Source: an uncultured Alphaproteobacteria bacterium (GTDB lineage Bacteria > Pseudomonadota > Alphaproteobacteria > HIMB59 > GCA-002718135). From it: 64,000 bases of DNA. Positions 34,729-43,598 of this stretch are shown here, in pieces. Every line of letters begins with the position of its first letter. Position 1 is the stretch's first letter. The DNA lies in contig CACMQS010000002.1 in assembly GCA_902615845.1 (NCBI GenBank), forward strand, positions 86,221 to 150,220. The letters are read 5' to 3'. The notes below the pieces were generated by a model, which was given only the letters and a program-made list of their open reading frames with translations, ran no database searches and was not told the origin of the DNA. The translations under genes were made by a program, and so were the position numbers.

Positions 34729-35906
34729 TGTCAGAAATTAATTTTGATCCAGTTACTCTTACACAATCCTTAGTTAAATGTGCAAGTGTAACTCCAAAAG
34801 ATGAGGGAGCTTTAACAGTCGTTGAAAATCATCTAAGTGCTATAGGATGTGACTGTCATCCATTAATTTTCTCTGGAAACAATTCTTATGAAGTAAAAAA
34901 TTTATTTGCAACGATAGGAAATGAAGGAAAGCATTTTGCTTATGCTGGTCACACAGATGTAGTTCCAGTAGGAAATGAAAATTCTTGGAAATATCCTCCT
35001 TTTTCAGCAAGAATAGATGATGGTAAACTTTATGGAAGAGGTAGTGAAGATATGAAAAGCAGTGTTGCTTGTTTCATCAGTGCCGCTAAAAGATTTGTAG
35101 ATAAATATAAAAATATTCCAGGTAAGATTTCATTTATTATTACAGGAGATGAAGAAAGAGATTCTGTAAACGGCACACCAAGAATTCTAGAATGGGCAAG
35201 TAAACAAAATTATAAATTTGATCATTGTCTTGTTGGTGAACCAACTTCTAAAAATGAGGTCGGCGATAAAGTAAAAATTGGAAGAAGAGGATCAGTTAGT
35301 TTCTTTTTTCAGGTAAAAGGTATTCAAGGACATACTGCAAATTCTCATTTAGCTGAAAATTCTTCACATCACTTAGTGAATTTATTAAATAGTATATTAG
35401 AAGAGCCGCTAGATGAAGGTAATGAAAATTTTTTACCAACATCAGTTCAAATTGCTACTATTGATATTGGCAATCCTGTTCAAAACGTAATTCCGGAATT
35501 AGCTAAAGCAACAGTTAATATTAGATTTAATGATATGCACTCATCTGACTCACTTATAAAATGGATTGATAATAAAATAGAAAAGATTTTCTCTAAACTG
35601 GAAAACGCTAGTTGCACTTATACTTATGATGCAACAGCTGAGTCATTTTTGAATAAAGCCGGTGATTTATATAATATTATTTCAAAATCAATTTCTGATG
35701 TCACAGGCAGAAATAGCCCACCTGAGCAAGCAACCGATGGTGGTACATCTGATGCAAGATATATAAAGAACTATTGTGAAGTAGTAGAGTTAGGTCTTAG
35801 AAATCAAACTCTTCATAAAGTAGATGAATTTGTTTTTGTTGAAGATATTATTAAATTAGAAAATATTTATTTTAGAATTTTAGAAAATTATTTTGATGTT
35901 AATTAA
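34728..35906 (+). CDS. dapE: Succinyl-diaminopimelate desuccinylase
   Basis: Di-zinc peptidase-family enzyme (M20, 392 aa) that removes succinate from N-succinyl-LL-DAP, two steps after DapD. Metal and catalytic motifs are YAGHTDVVPVG (His), YGRGSEDMKSSVACF (bridging Asp), FIITGDEERDSVNGT (catalytic Glu), LVGEPTS and the terminal NQTLHKVDE (His). The lid domain starts at GRRGSVSFFFQVKGIQGHTANSHLAEN. Only minor changes from the usual GRGAADMK are seen. It overlaps the convergent hydroxyacid dehydrogenase gene by four bases. Confidence 0.96.
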   Translation: MSEINFDPVTLTQSLVKCASVTPKDEGALTVVENHLSAIGCDCHPLIFSGNNSYEVKNLFATIGNEGKHFAYAGHTDVVPVGNENSWKYPPFSARIDDGKLYGRGSEDMKSSVACFISAAKRFVDKYKNIPGKISFIITGDEERDSVNGTPRILEWASKQNYKFDHCLVGEPTSKNEVGDKVKIGRRGSVSFFFQVKGIQGHTANSHLAENSSHHLVNLLNSILEEPLDEGNENFLPTSVQIATIDIGNPVQNVIPELAKATVNIRFNDMHSSDSLIKWIDNKIEKIFSKLENASCTYTYDATAESFLNKAGDLYNIISKSISDVTGRNSPPEQATDGGTSDARYIKNYCEVVELGLRNQTLHKVDEFVFVEDIIKLENIYFRILENYFDVN

Positions 35907-36835
35907 TATCCATCAGATGGATTAACATCTGATTTTATATTTTTATTTTTTCTTAGTTTTTTATATTTGGAGTACATATATTTAACAGATGGCTCTATAG
36001 CTGTTACACCTGCAACGTGTGGAGTAATAGTTACATTTGGCAGTTTCCAAAATTGACTACTTGATTTTAAAGGTTCATTTTTAAAGACATCTAAATAAGC
36101 ATAAAAATTTTTGTTTTTCTTTAAATGATTTAGAAGATCTTTCTCTTCAATTGCATTTCCTCTGCCTATATTTATTAAACAAGAATTTTTTTTCATATTC
36201 TTTAAAAACTTTTTATCTATTATGTTATTTGTTTGAGATGTTGATGGTAGAATAGAAATAATAACATCAGAGCATTTGATAAAACTTATAATATTTTTAC
36301 CCGTATATATTTTTACATTTTTTACTTTTGCTCGATTTTTTTTATATGCAATAACATTATAATTTAATTTATTTAGTAATTTTGCAATATGATTTCCAAG
36401 AAAGCCTAAACCTAAAATACCCACTGTTAAATTTTTATTATCAATTGGTGTCCTTTCTCCAGACCAGTATTGTTTGATTTGAGAATTTTGAAAAATTTTA
36501 AAATTTAATTGATAATTTAGTATTTGAGCTAAAGAATAATTGGCAATTCTCTCCCCCATTTCTTCATCTTTTATTCTGATTATGGGAATTTTTTTATTAT
36601 AATTTTTAAGTTTTAGAATGTGATCTACTCCAGCTCCCATAGAGAAAATAACTTGGAGATTTTTTAGTCTTGAAAGAATATTATCTGGTAGATTCCAAAT
36701 GATTGCACAATTTACATCATAAAAATTTTTATAATCTTTTATAGAAATTATTTTTTCATTTTTAAAATATTTTTTTATTGTTTTTTTCCAAACATCAATT
36801 TTATCAAAAGTTGTGTTATGAAATAAAATAGTCAT
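35903..36835 (-). CDS. D-isomer-specific 2-hydroxyacid dehydrogenase (GhrA-like)
   Basis: NAD(P)-dependent 2-hydroxyacid dehydrogenase (310 aa). The Rossmann motif VGILGLGFLGNHIAKLLNKL, the INIGRGNAIEEKDLLNHL region with the catalytic Arg, and TPHVAGVTAIEPSV with the catalytic His are present. The arrangement (YSLAQILNYQL, then WSGERTPIDNKNL) resembles glyoxylate/hydroxypyruvate reductase A. The true substrate is unknown. It overlaps the upstream glycosyltransferase gene by four bases, so the two form a minus-strand pair. Strongly AT-rich and Lys/Asn-rich. Confidence 0.85.
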   Translation of the reverse strand: MTILFHNTTFDKIDVWKKTIKKYFKNEKIISIKDYKNFYDVNCAIIWNLPDNILSRLKNLQVIFSMGAGVDHILKLKNYNKKIPIIRIKDEEMGERIANYSLAQILNYQLNFKIFQNSQIKQYWSGERTPIDNKNLTVGILGLGFLGNHIAKLLNKLNYNVIAYKKNRAKVKNVKIYTGKNIISFIKCSDVIISILPSTSQTNNIIDKKFLKNMKKNSCLINIGRGNAIEEKDLLNHLKKNKNFYAYLDVFKNEPLKSSSQFWKLPNVTITPHVAGVTAIEPSVKYMYSKYKKLRKNKNIKSDVNPSDGY

Positions 36836-37935
36836 TGAATATCATCTATTAACTTATTGTATTTTACTACTTGTTTTTCCCAGATTAATTCATTTTCTGC
36901 TCTATTTTTTGCATTTTGTCCTAATTCAATTCTATTTTGTTTGTTCTCAACTAAATTTTTAATTGATTCATCTAATTCATTAAAATTATTAATAATTAAA
37001 CCTGTTTTATTATGCAATACAGCTTCAGGAGTACCTCCAACATTTGAGGCAATTGAAGGAATTCCATATTGTGCTGCTTCAATGTAGGCGATTCCAAAAC
37101 CTTCAATAGAATTTGCATGAGTTTCATCTATTGTCGGCATGATCATAATATCAGTCTTAGAAAAAATGAATTTTTTTTGATTTTCATTTATTGTTCCAAC
37201 TAACTTCACATTTGATTCTAGATTATAATTTTTTATTTCTTTCTTTATATTCTCTAACTGATCACCTTCACCAGCAATTATATATTGAATATCTGGATAA
37301 ATTTTTTTTAAATTAAAAATAGATTTAAGAATATACGAATGTCCTTTTCTTTTTTCTAGTCTGGCAAGAGTAAGCAACGTTGGATAACTATCATCTAAAT
37401 CTATTGCTTGTTCTATAATATTCTTAGTAGATTTTACACCTGGATAGATAACCTCAATTTTTTTAAAGTTTTCACTTATTTTTGAAAGTAAGTTTTTAGT
37501 ATATGATGAATTGACCACCAATGCGTTTGCTAATTCTAAAACTTTCTTTATTCGTTTATGATGATTATCGTTTTTGATTATTATTTCGTTTCCGTGAACA
37601 AGACTAATAATTGGGATTTTTTTTTCTTTCAAAAAATTAATTGGTAGCTCAAGACTTTTCCAGCTATCAGTGATGACTGCTTCAACATTATTTGAAGAAC
37701 AAATATTTTTAAGTTGATTAAATTTTTTTCTTTTTCTTAAAAATTTTAAACCCTTAAATCTTAATATTGAAAAATTTTTATTGTTTTTATCAAATTTTAA
37801 ATCTTTAGCACTGTTTTGTTGGTCAGCTAAAACCTTTACATCGTGTTTATGACTTAAATTTAATGCTATGTCATACATTAATGTTTCAATTCCCCCTACT
37901 CTAGATGGAAAACATTGTGTTAAAATTATTATCAT
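36832..37935 (-). CDS. GT4-family glycosyltransferase
   Basis: 367-residue GT-B fold glycosyltransferase. The N-terminal acceptor domain starts CFPSRVGGIETLMYDIALNLSHKH; the C-terminal nucleotide-sugar domain has LLTLARLEKRKGHSYILKSIFNLKKIYPDIQYIIAGEGDQLENIKKEI, the IMPTIDETHANSIEGFGIAYIEAAQYGIPSIASNVGGTPEAVLHNKTGLI E-x7-E region, typical of the PimB/GT4 class. The acceptor and the sugar are not predictable. Paired with the hydroxyacid dehydrogenase gene by a four-base overlap. No membrane helix. Upstream (37936-38050) there is only AT-rich DNA with no recognisable element. Confidence 0.88.
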   Translation of the reverse strand: MIIILTQCFPSRVGGIETLMYDIALNLSHKHDVKVLADQQNSAKDLKFDKNNKNFSILRFKGLKFLRKRKKFNQLKNICSSNNVEAVITDSWKSLELPINFLKEKKIPIISLVHGNEIIIKNDNHHKRIKKVLELANALVVNSSYTKNLLSKISENFKKIEVIYPGVKSTKNIIEQAIDLDDSYPTLLTLARLEKRKGHSYILKSIFNLKKIYPDIQYIIAGEGDQLENIKKEIKNYNLESNVKLVGTINENQKKFIFSKTDIMIMPTIDETHANSIEGFGIAYIEAAQYGIPSIASNVGGTPEAVLHNKTGLIINNFNELDESIKNLVENKQNRIELGQNAKNRAENELIWEKQVVKYNKLIDDIQ

Positions 37936-38051
37936 TGGAAGTTATAATATTATAGAATCTATGAAGTATTAATGTACAAAGTCAATCAGGAACAATTAAT
38001 TTTAATTATTATTAAATAATTTAAGTACATTTAAATTTTTAAAATATTTAT

Positions 38052-38070
38052 ATATGCATTTTTTGCATAT
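38052..38070. repeat. Inverted repeat overlapping the promoter of the 58-aa gene
   Basis: ATATGCA, five T, TGCATAT: two perfect 7-base arms around a 5-base spacer. The right arm overlaps the TTGCAT predicted as -35 of the 58-aa gene, so it could be a repressor or activator site. As a hairpin it would be weak and A/T-rich. No matching site was seen elsewhere in the window. Confidence 0.4.
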
Positions 38071-38091
38071 TAAAATTCATATTTTTATACT
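38063..38091 (+). promoter_or_regulatory. Predicted sigma70 promoter for the 58-aa small protein
   Basis: TTGCAT (38063-38068) and TATACT (38086-38091) are exactly 17 bases apart. The start point would fall near 38098, giving a leader of about 40 bases with GAAAGG (38125-38130) 8 bases before the ATG. The 370-base gap between the GT4 and pepP genes is otherwise explained by this gene. Confidence 0.5.
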
Positions 38092-38138
38092 TTGATTGCA
38101 TAAAATAATTACTATTTTTGTATTGAAAGGAATAAAAA

Positions 38139-38315
38139 ATGATTAATGTTTTTAACTTTTTTAACAAAGTGTACGAGGATTTAAGCGACAAAAACTACAA
38201 TAATGATGAGGATTTAGTTAAATATTTCAAATCTGAATATGGAAAAGAATGGAAAATTGAATTAGACAAGCATCTCCTAAGAACTGAATTTGATATCAAT
38301 AAGAAAGCCGCATAA
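38139..38315 (+). CDS. 58-residue small protein of unknown function
   Basis: Encodes MINVFNFFNKVYEDLSDKN through FDINKKAA. It is highly charged (12 Asp/Glu, 10 Lys/Arg) with aromatic residues in the first third and a W in GKEWKIELDKHLL; it looks soluble and helical, with no signal peptide or Cys. I recognise no family. It is well supported as a gene: ribosome binding site GAAAGG at good spacing, an upstream promoter with 17-base spacing and a GC-rich hairpin at its 3' end whose stem includes the last codons. It stands alone between minus-strand genes. A phage or toxin origin is not indicated. Confidence 0.75.
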   Translation: MINVFNFFNKVYEDLSDKNYNNDEDLVKYFKSEYGKEWKIELDKHLLRTEFDINKKAA

Positions 38316-38326
38316 TTGGCGGCTTT
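38304..38326. terminator. Hairpin terminator between the 58-aa gene and pepP
   Basis: AAAGCCGC, a 7-base loop (ATAATTG, containing the TAA stop of the small gene), then GCGGCTTT: a perfect 8-base-pair stem and the most GC-rich spot for hundreds of bases. Read on either strand it ends in a T run of three, followed by AACT on the plus strand. It lies exactly between convergent genes and probably stops both transcripts. Confidence 0.7.
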
Positions 38327-38328
38327 AA

Positions 38329-40092
38329 CTAAACTTCAGAAGTTACCTTTTTAAGCCAATCTCTTTCTTGTTTATCAAGGTGGGTGTGCAATGTTTCATA
38401 CACTTTTCTATGATATTTATTTAGCCAGTGTATTTCAATTTGATCAAGCATGCTACTCTCAATGAGATCCAAATCTATTGGACACCACGAAATGTTTTCA
38501 AAATATAATTTCTTATCATTATTCTCTTTTATCACGACTAAATTTTCTGTTCTTATACCATATTCATTTTCTTTATAGTATCCAGGTTCATTGGATAAAA
38601 TCATTCCTGGAAGCAACTCAACGCTATCAAACATTGATTTTTTAGCAATACGTTGTGGGGCTTCATGGACACTCAAAAAACTTCCTATACCGTGACCGGT
38701 ACCATGATCATAATCTAAATTAATTTCTTGTAGACTTTTTCTTGCTAGATGATCAATATCAGTTCCTCTTGTTCCCTTTTCAAAAACATGATTTGATAAT
38801 GCAATATGACCTTTAAGAACTCTCGTAAATCTATCTTTTTGTTCTGTTGTTGCTTCACCTAAAATTATAGTTCTTGTTATATCGGTTGTTCCATCAAAAT
38901 ATTGCCCTCCTGAGTCAACAAGATAAATATTATTATCTGAGAAAGATGATTTTCCTTCTTCAGTAACACGGTAATGAGGAAGGGCTGCATTTTGATCAAT
39001 TGCTGATATTGTATCAAAAGATAGAGAATGAAATAATTCATTTTTTCTTCGCAGATTTTCTAAATGATGTGCAACACTTATTTCATCATTTGATTTAGGA
39101 TCCATGATATTTTTTAACCAATAAATATATTTGGTAATACTAACACCATCTCTTATATGTGCTTTTTTTGCCCCATCAAGTTCAGTTTCATTCTTGATAG
39201 CTTTTAACAAAATACATGGATTTGCTAAATTTTTAGTATTTATTTTTTGTTTTCTTAAAAGGTCTAAAAAATAAAAAGTAGTGGAATTAAAATCTAAACC
39301 AATTGATTCAGATGAATTAATGTTATTAAAAATTGATCCGATATTTTCAATATTATTAATATTTATTAGTGTTTGGATTTCTTTTTTTAGAATTTCTGGC
39401 ATTGAAGACTCTTTAATATACAAAGAGTGTTTATTATTTTTTGAAATTAGAAGATAAGAATAAAGCAACGGTGTATATTTTATATCATCTGCTCTTAAAT
39501 TTAATAGCCAAGCAATATTATCAAGCCCAGAAACAAAGTAATGATCAATTTCATTTTGATCTAAAAATTTTTTTAAAATATCTAATTTCTCACTTCTGCT
39601 CTGACCAGCAAAACTTGTTGGATGATCAAATATATCTGTATACTGAGTTTTTGGTTGATTTTCCCATATTAAATCAACAAAATTTTTATCTATTAGTTGG
39701 AGTTGAGATTTTGAATTCTCTAACATTTTAACCACTTTTTCAATTTCTATAATTGAATGAAGAGTTGGATCTAATGCAATTTTATATTCTTCTTCTAATA
39801 AAATTTTTTCTAAATCTGTCCAAAAGCTATTTAAGTGTTTTGCTTGAATCTCTTTGGCGTTAATTTGAGTATTTGCTTGAAAAGTATATCTTCCATCAAC
39901 ATACAAGAAGGCATCTGTTGGTGTTATAATTGCTCTTCCTGCTGAACCAGAAAAGTTTGTTATAAAATTTAATCTTTCTGCATTTGGGGAAATATACTCA
40001 TTTAAATATTCATCACTTCTATTAATGACAAAAATATCGGTATCTTTTTCTTTTAATAGATTTTGTAATTTTTTTAAATTTGATTGATTCAT
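38329..40092 (-). CDS. pepP: Xaa-Pro aminopeptidase (M24B, long form)
   Basis: Metallo-aminopeptidase removing an N-terminal residue before proline (587 aa). This is the long eukaryote-like form, with two creatinase-like N-terminal domains and the pita-bread catalytic domain. Metal ligands are visible: DSGGQYFDGTTDITRTI (two Asp), DHGTGHGIGSFLSVHEAP (His), LSNEPGYYKENEYGIRTENLVVI (two Glu). The C-terminal HWLNKYHRKVYETL matches the family. It overlaps the PLP dehydratase gene by one base; the two genes form a minus-strand pair. Confidence 0.94.
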   Translation of the reverse strand: MNQSNLKKLQNLLKEKDTDIFVINRSDEYLNEYISPNAERLNFITNFSGSAGRAIITPTDAFLYVDGRYTFQANTQINAKEIQAKHLNSFWTDLEKILLEEEYKIALDPTLHSIIEIEKVVKMLENSKSQLQLIDKNFVDLIWENQPKTQYTDIFDHPTSFAGQSRSEKLDILKKFLDQNEIDHYFVSGLDNIAWLLNLRADDIKYTPLLYSYLLISKNNKHSLYIKESSMPEILKKEIQTLININNIENIGSIFNNINSSESIGLDFNSTTFYFLDLLRKQKINTKNLANPCILLKAIKNETELDGAKKAHIRDGVSITKYIYWLKNIMDPKSNDEISVAHHLENLRRKNELFHSLSFDTISAIDQNAALPHYRVTEEGKSSFSDNNIYLVDSGGQYFDGTTDITRTIILGEATTEQKDRFTRVLKGHIALSNHVFEKGTRGTDIDHLARKSLQEINLDYDHGTGHGIGSFLSVHEAPQRIAKKSMFDSVELLPGMILSNEPGYYKENEYGIRTENLVVIKENNDKKLYFENISWCPIDLDLIESSMLDQIEIHWLNKYHRKVYETLHTHLDKQERDWLKKVTSEV

Positions 40093-41057
40093 TATAACTT
40101 ATTAAATAAACTTAGATCGATATTACCACCAGAAATCATAACTATAATTTTTTTATTTTTAACATCAATTTTATTATTTAATGCTGCTGCAGCTGCAACT
40201 GCTCCTCCTGGCTCCACAACTATTTTAAGTTGTTCAGCTAACAAAATTATAGTTTTTGTTACTTCTTCATCAGAAACACTTAGTCCTCCTTCAAGATTAT
40301 TAGAATTAATTTGAAAAGTTATATTACCAGGTTTTGGTGCCAATAGTGCATCACAAAAAGATTTAGCATTTTTTTTATTTTCTATAAGTTTACCAGCTTC
40401 TAAAGATCTTTTTGTGTCATCAAATTCTTCAGGCTCTACAGAATATGATTTTATATTTGGGTAAATATGTTTTAAGTATGTTGATGTTCCTGCAATAAGA
40501 CCTCCACCTCCACAACAACATAAATACAGATCAGGTTCAATTGATTGCTCTTTCAAATCATTTACAATTTCGATAGCTGCAGTTCCCTGACCAGCAATTA
40601 TATCTTTATCATCATAGGGTTTAATTAAAGCTCTATTATCCTTCTTTTGAATTTCATTTCCTATCTCTTCTCTACTTTGAAAGTAAGTGTCATATAATAT
40701 TACCTCTGCTCCATATTTTTTTGTATTTTCAATTTTTATTTGAGGTGCAGTTTTAGGCATTATTATTTTTGCACTAATAGTATTAATCATAGATGCATAG
40801 GCAACTGCCTGTGCATGATTACCTGATGAATATGCTACTACACCTGAGTCCTTTACAGTTTCTATTAATTTTGTAATTTTATGTGTAGCTCCACGTAATT
40901 TAAATGATCCAGTATTTTGTAAATTCTCAAGTTTAAAATAAATTTCAGCTTCTAAAAGATTGTTTATGTAATCATTAGTTACCAAAGGAGTTTTTGTTAC
41001 CTTTTGGTTGATTAATTTATAAGCATTATCAACATTTAAATAGCTAAAATCAGTCAT
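40092..41057 (-). CDS. PLP-dependent threonine/serine dehydratase-family enzyme
   Basis: Fold-type II PLP enzyme (321 aa). The PLP lysine lies in NTGSFKLRGATHKI, the SSGNHAQAVAYAS loop binds substrate, and CCCGGGGLIAGTSTYLK is the phosphate-binding glycine loop. The C-terminal VEPGGAVAAAAAL and VMISGGNIDL complete the fold. There is no ACT regulatory domain, so it is a catabolic-type threonine/serine dehydratase or a related racemase/hydroxyaspartate dehydratase rather than biosynthetic IlvA; the sequence cannot settle the substrate. It overlaps pepP by one base and is divergent from the DUF1289 gene. Confidence 0.85.
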   Translation of the reverse strand: MTDFSYLNVDNAYKLINQKVTKTPLVTNDYINNLLEAEIYFKLENLQNTGSFKLRGATHKITKLIETVKDSGVVAYSSGNHAQAVAYASMINTISAKIIMPKTAPQIKIENTKKYGAEVILYDTYFQSREEIGNEIQKKDNRALIKPYDDKDIIAGQGTAAIEIVNDLKEQSIEPDLYLCCCGGGGLIAGTSTYLKHIYPNIKSYSVEPEEFDDTKRSLEAGKLIENKKNAKSFCDALLAPKPGNITFQINSNNLEGGLSVSDEEVTKTIILLAEQLKIVVEPGGAVAAAAALNNKIDVKNKKIIVMISGGNIDLSLFNKL

Positions 41058-41106
41058 AATTTTAAAGTTTTACATCGTTTTAATGGAATAAACTAAAAAA
41101 AAATAT

Positions 41107-41391
41107 ATGTATATTATCATGGAACAGAACAAAGTAACTTCGCCTTGCATTAGCGTATGTAAAACTGACCCAATCTCAGGATATTGTTACGGTTGTGGAA
41201 GAACCAATGAAGAAAAAGATATTTGGAAAGATGAAAATACTTCTAATGAATGGAAACAAAATAATTTATCTGAACTAAAATCTAGATTTTCAGATTGGCA
41301 GTTAAAAGCATTTGAAGAATCATATAAATCAAAAGTTGAAACGGGTTTATCTCTTATCAAAAAAAAATTAGCAGAAAATCGTAAAAATTGA
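41107..41391 (+). CDS. DUF1289 family protein
   Basis: 94-residue protein with an N-terminal Cys cluster, SPCISVCKTDPISGYCYGCGRTNEE, four Cys in C-x3-C-x8-C-x2-C spacing typical of DUF1289 and suited to zinc or Fe-S binding. The rest is helical (W-x-W, KSRFSDWQLKAFEESYKSKV). Function unknown. The ATG at 41107 opens the frame; MEQNK at 41119 is an equally possible start, and neither has a clear ribosome binding site. The 3' end overlaps the CIA30-like gene by four bases. Confidence 0.82.
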   Translation: MYIIMEQNKVTSPCISVCKTDPISGYCYGCGRTNEEKDIWKDENTSNEWKQNNLSELKSRFSDWQLKAFEESYKSKVETGLSLIKKKLAENRKN

Positions 41392-41951
41392 AAAGTTTAA
41401 TAATATTTTTTTTTATTTTATTTTTTTCATCCAATCTTCAATCTCAGAATACAATGATACTAGATAACTTAGAAACACCCGGAGTTTCTTCTCAAGGTCA
41501 AAATTGGGCCTTTTTTACTGATGGAGTAATGGGTGGATTATCTCAGGGTAAAGCGATCATATCAAAAGTAAATGATGTTAATTGTTATCATATGACAGGA
41601 GATGTCACGACTGAAAATAACGGTGGCTTTATTCAAATAAGAAATCAATTAAAACCTTCAATATCAACAGAAGAGTTTGAGGGTGTTTATTTTAAAGTGT
41701 TTGGTAATAATGAAGAGTATTCAATTCATGTAAGAACCGCTTTGACGATGGCTCCATGGCAATATTATAAGTATAGTTTTAAAACTAATTCTGAGTGGAC
41801 AGTAATAAAAGCACCCTTTAGTGAATTTAAAAAATCAAATGCTTATCAACCAAAAAAGTTAGTTGGTCAGAATATCAAAACATTAGGGCTAGTTGCTGGA
41901 TTTAAAGATTTTCAAGCAGATATTTGTTTATCAGAAATTGGCTTTTATTAG
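41388..41951 (+). CDS. CIA30-family protein with signal peptide
   Basis: 187 residues. After an N-terminal signal peptide (SLIIFFFILFFSSNLQSQ, cleavage near residue 19) comes the CIA30 domain: NWAFFTDGVMGGLSQGKAI, GGFIQIRNQLKP, FEGVYFKVFGNNEEYSIHVRT and WTVIKAPFSEFK. In mitochondria CIA30 (NDUFAF1) helps assemble complex I; bacterial members are exported and unstudied. The start is a TTG that overlaps the previous stop by four bases; later ATGs would remove the signal sequence. The preceding DUF1289 gene is co-transcribed. Confidence 0.8.
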   Translation: MKSLIIFFFILFFSSNLQSQNTMILDNLETPGVSSQGQNWAFFTDGVMGGLSQGKAIISKVNDVNCYHMTGDVTTENNGGFIQIRNQLKPSISTEEFEGVYFKVFGNNEEYSIHVRTALTMAPWQYYKYSFKTNSEWTVIKAPFSEFKKSNAYQPKKLVGQNIKTLGLVAGFKDFQADICLSEIGFY

Positions 41952-42682
41952 TAATCTATTTTCAATAAATATAATCCTTCAGGTGGTGCAGTAACTCCTG
42001 CATATTCTCTTTTTTTGGATTGAATAATTTCTGAAATAGATTTTTCTATTTTACTAAGTCCTATATCAACCAGTGTACCGACCATGATTCTAACTTGAGA
42101 ATGTAAAAAGGATTTAGCTGATATTAAAAAATTTATTTCATCATGATTAAAATTTATATCTAGTGAATTAATAGATTTAATTGGTGATTTGGATTGGCAA
42201 TTTATTGACCTAAAAGCAGACAAATCAAATTTGCCTATAAATTGTTGTGATTGTTTTATTATTTTTTCAGCATCTATTTTTTTATGTACACACCAAACTT
42301 TGTTTTGCTCTAACGTAATTGGCGATCTTCTATTTAAGATCTTGTATTCATACCATCTCAATTTTGCTGAAAATCTTGAATTAAAATCTTTATCTACTTC
42401 TTCAGCATGTAAAATAGATATGGGTTGGGGTCTTAGATAATGATTAATGCCATCTCTAATAGTATCAGTATCAAAATGTTGCTCTAATTCAAAATTGGCC
42501 ACTTGTCCTCTTGCATGAACGCCTGCATCTGTTCGACCAGCTCCAAAAAGTGTTATTTTTTGTTTTGATAGTTTTTCTATAGCCTCTTCAACCAATTGTT
42601 GTACGGAAGGACCATTTTCTTGACGTTGCCAACCAACATAATTAGTTCCATCATATTCTAATGTTATTTTGTAGTTAGGCAT
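41948..42682 (-). CDS. truA: tRNA pseudouridine(38-40) synthase
   Basis: Converts uridines 38-40 of the anticodon arm to pseudouridine (244 aa). The catalytic Asp lies in LFGAGRTDAGVHARGQVANFE; the N-terminal LEYDGTNYVGWQRQ and the RSINCQSKSPI and FLHSQVRIMVGTLVDIG segments are family hallmarks. The start lies inside fmt (an eight-base overlap), so it is the last gene of the def-fmt-truA run. It convergently overlaps the CIA30-like gene by four bases. Confidence 0.96.
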   Translation of the reverse strand: MPNYKITLEYDGTNYVGWQRQENGPSVQQLVEEAIEKLSKQKITLFGAGRTDAGVHARGQVANFELEQHFDTDTIRDGINHYLRPQPISILHAEEVDKDFNSRFSAKLRWYEYKILNRRSPITLEQNKVWCVHKKIDAEKIIKQSQQFIGKFDLSAFRSINCQSKSPIKSINSLDINFNHDEINFLISAKSFLHSQVRIMVGTLVDIGLSKIEKSISEIIQSKKREYAGVTAPPEGLYLLKIDY

Positions 42683-43598
42683 TTATTACTTCATTAACCT
42701 TAAAACTATATCCTCGAAGAAAATCATCTTTAGAAATAGCATTTTTGCCTTCTCTTTGTAAAATTAGTGGTTCAATACTTCCATTATTGCACCCAATATC
42801 AAATGTCTCGTTAAGAATTGTCGATGCATTACCGTTAGAGTTTGATTTTCTTGCTTTAATGATCTTAATTCTTTCATTTTGTATAGTAAACCAAGCACCA
42901 GGTTTGGGTGAATGTGCCCTTATAAGATTTAAAACTTCATTTACAGATTTATTAAAATTAATTTTTCTATTTAGTGAAGAAATTTTATTTGCATATGTTG
43001 CATAATTATCATCCTGATCAGAATAAGAAATTTTTTTATCAAATATAAGAGGAATAGTGTCTACTAATAATTTGATTCCAACCTCTGTTAATTTTTGACT
43101 TAATTCATTTTTATTACAATCATCTTCTATATCTACTTTTTTTTGATTAATAATTGGTCCAGCATCTAATTTTTCGATTAGCTGTATTATTGATATACCA
43201 GTCTCTTTATCGCCATTCATTAAAGAATGTTCTATTGGGGCTGCACCTCTCCATCTAGGCAACAAAGAGACATGGATATTGATACAACCAAATGTTGGTA
43301 AATCTAAAATATCTTTTGGCAATATTTTACCGTATGCCATGACAATAATTAAATCAGGATTTAATTTTTTCACTGTCCCAATAGTATCTTTATCAAACGT
43401 ATTTGGACAAAAAACCTCAATTTTGTTCTTACTTGCAAGTTGATGGACTTCAGATTCAATTATTTTCATTCCTCTAGATTTCTTTTTTGGGGGTTGTGAA
43501 AATACTGCAGAAATTATGAAATTACTTTTAATTAAAGCATCAAGATAGTCAGAAGCTATTTTAGGCGAACCCATAAAAATTATTTTTTTATCATTCAT
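42675..43598 (-). CDS. fmt: Methionyl-tRNA formyltransferase
   Basis: Formylates initiator Met-tRNA with 10-formyltetrahydrofolate (307 aa). The N-terminal IIFMGSPKIASDYLDAL, the catalytic Asn-His-Asp region CINIHVSLLPRWRGAAPIEHSLMNGDKETGISIIQLIEKLDAGPI, and the C-terminal OB-like domain with IRAHSPKPGAWF are complete. It overlaps the stop of def by one base, giving the usual def-fmt pair, and is followed by truA. Confidence 0.97.
   Translation of the reverse strand: MNDKKIIFMGSPKIASDYLDALIKSNFIISAVFSQPPKKKSRGMKIIESEVHQLASKNKIEVFCPNTFDKDTIGTVKKLNPDLIIVMAYGKILPKDILDLPTFGCINIHVSLLPRWRGAAPIEHSLMNGDKETGISIIQLIEKLDAGPIINQKKVDIEDDCNKNELSQKLTEVGIKLLVDTIPLIFDKKISYSDQDDNYATYANKISSLNRKINFNKSVNEVLNLIRAHSPKPGAWFTIQNERIKIIKARKSNSNGNASTILNETFDIGCNNGSIEPLILQREGKNAISKDDFLRGYSFKVNEVINA

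Noticed and set aside
39441..39731. 96-codon plus-strand open frame inside pepP
   Set aside because: Wholly antisense to a conserved M24 enzyme gene and without recognisable features.
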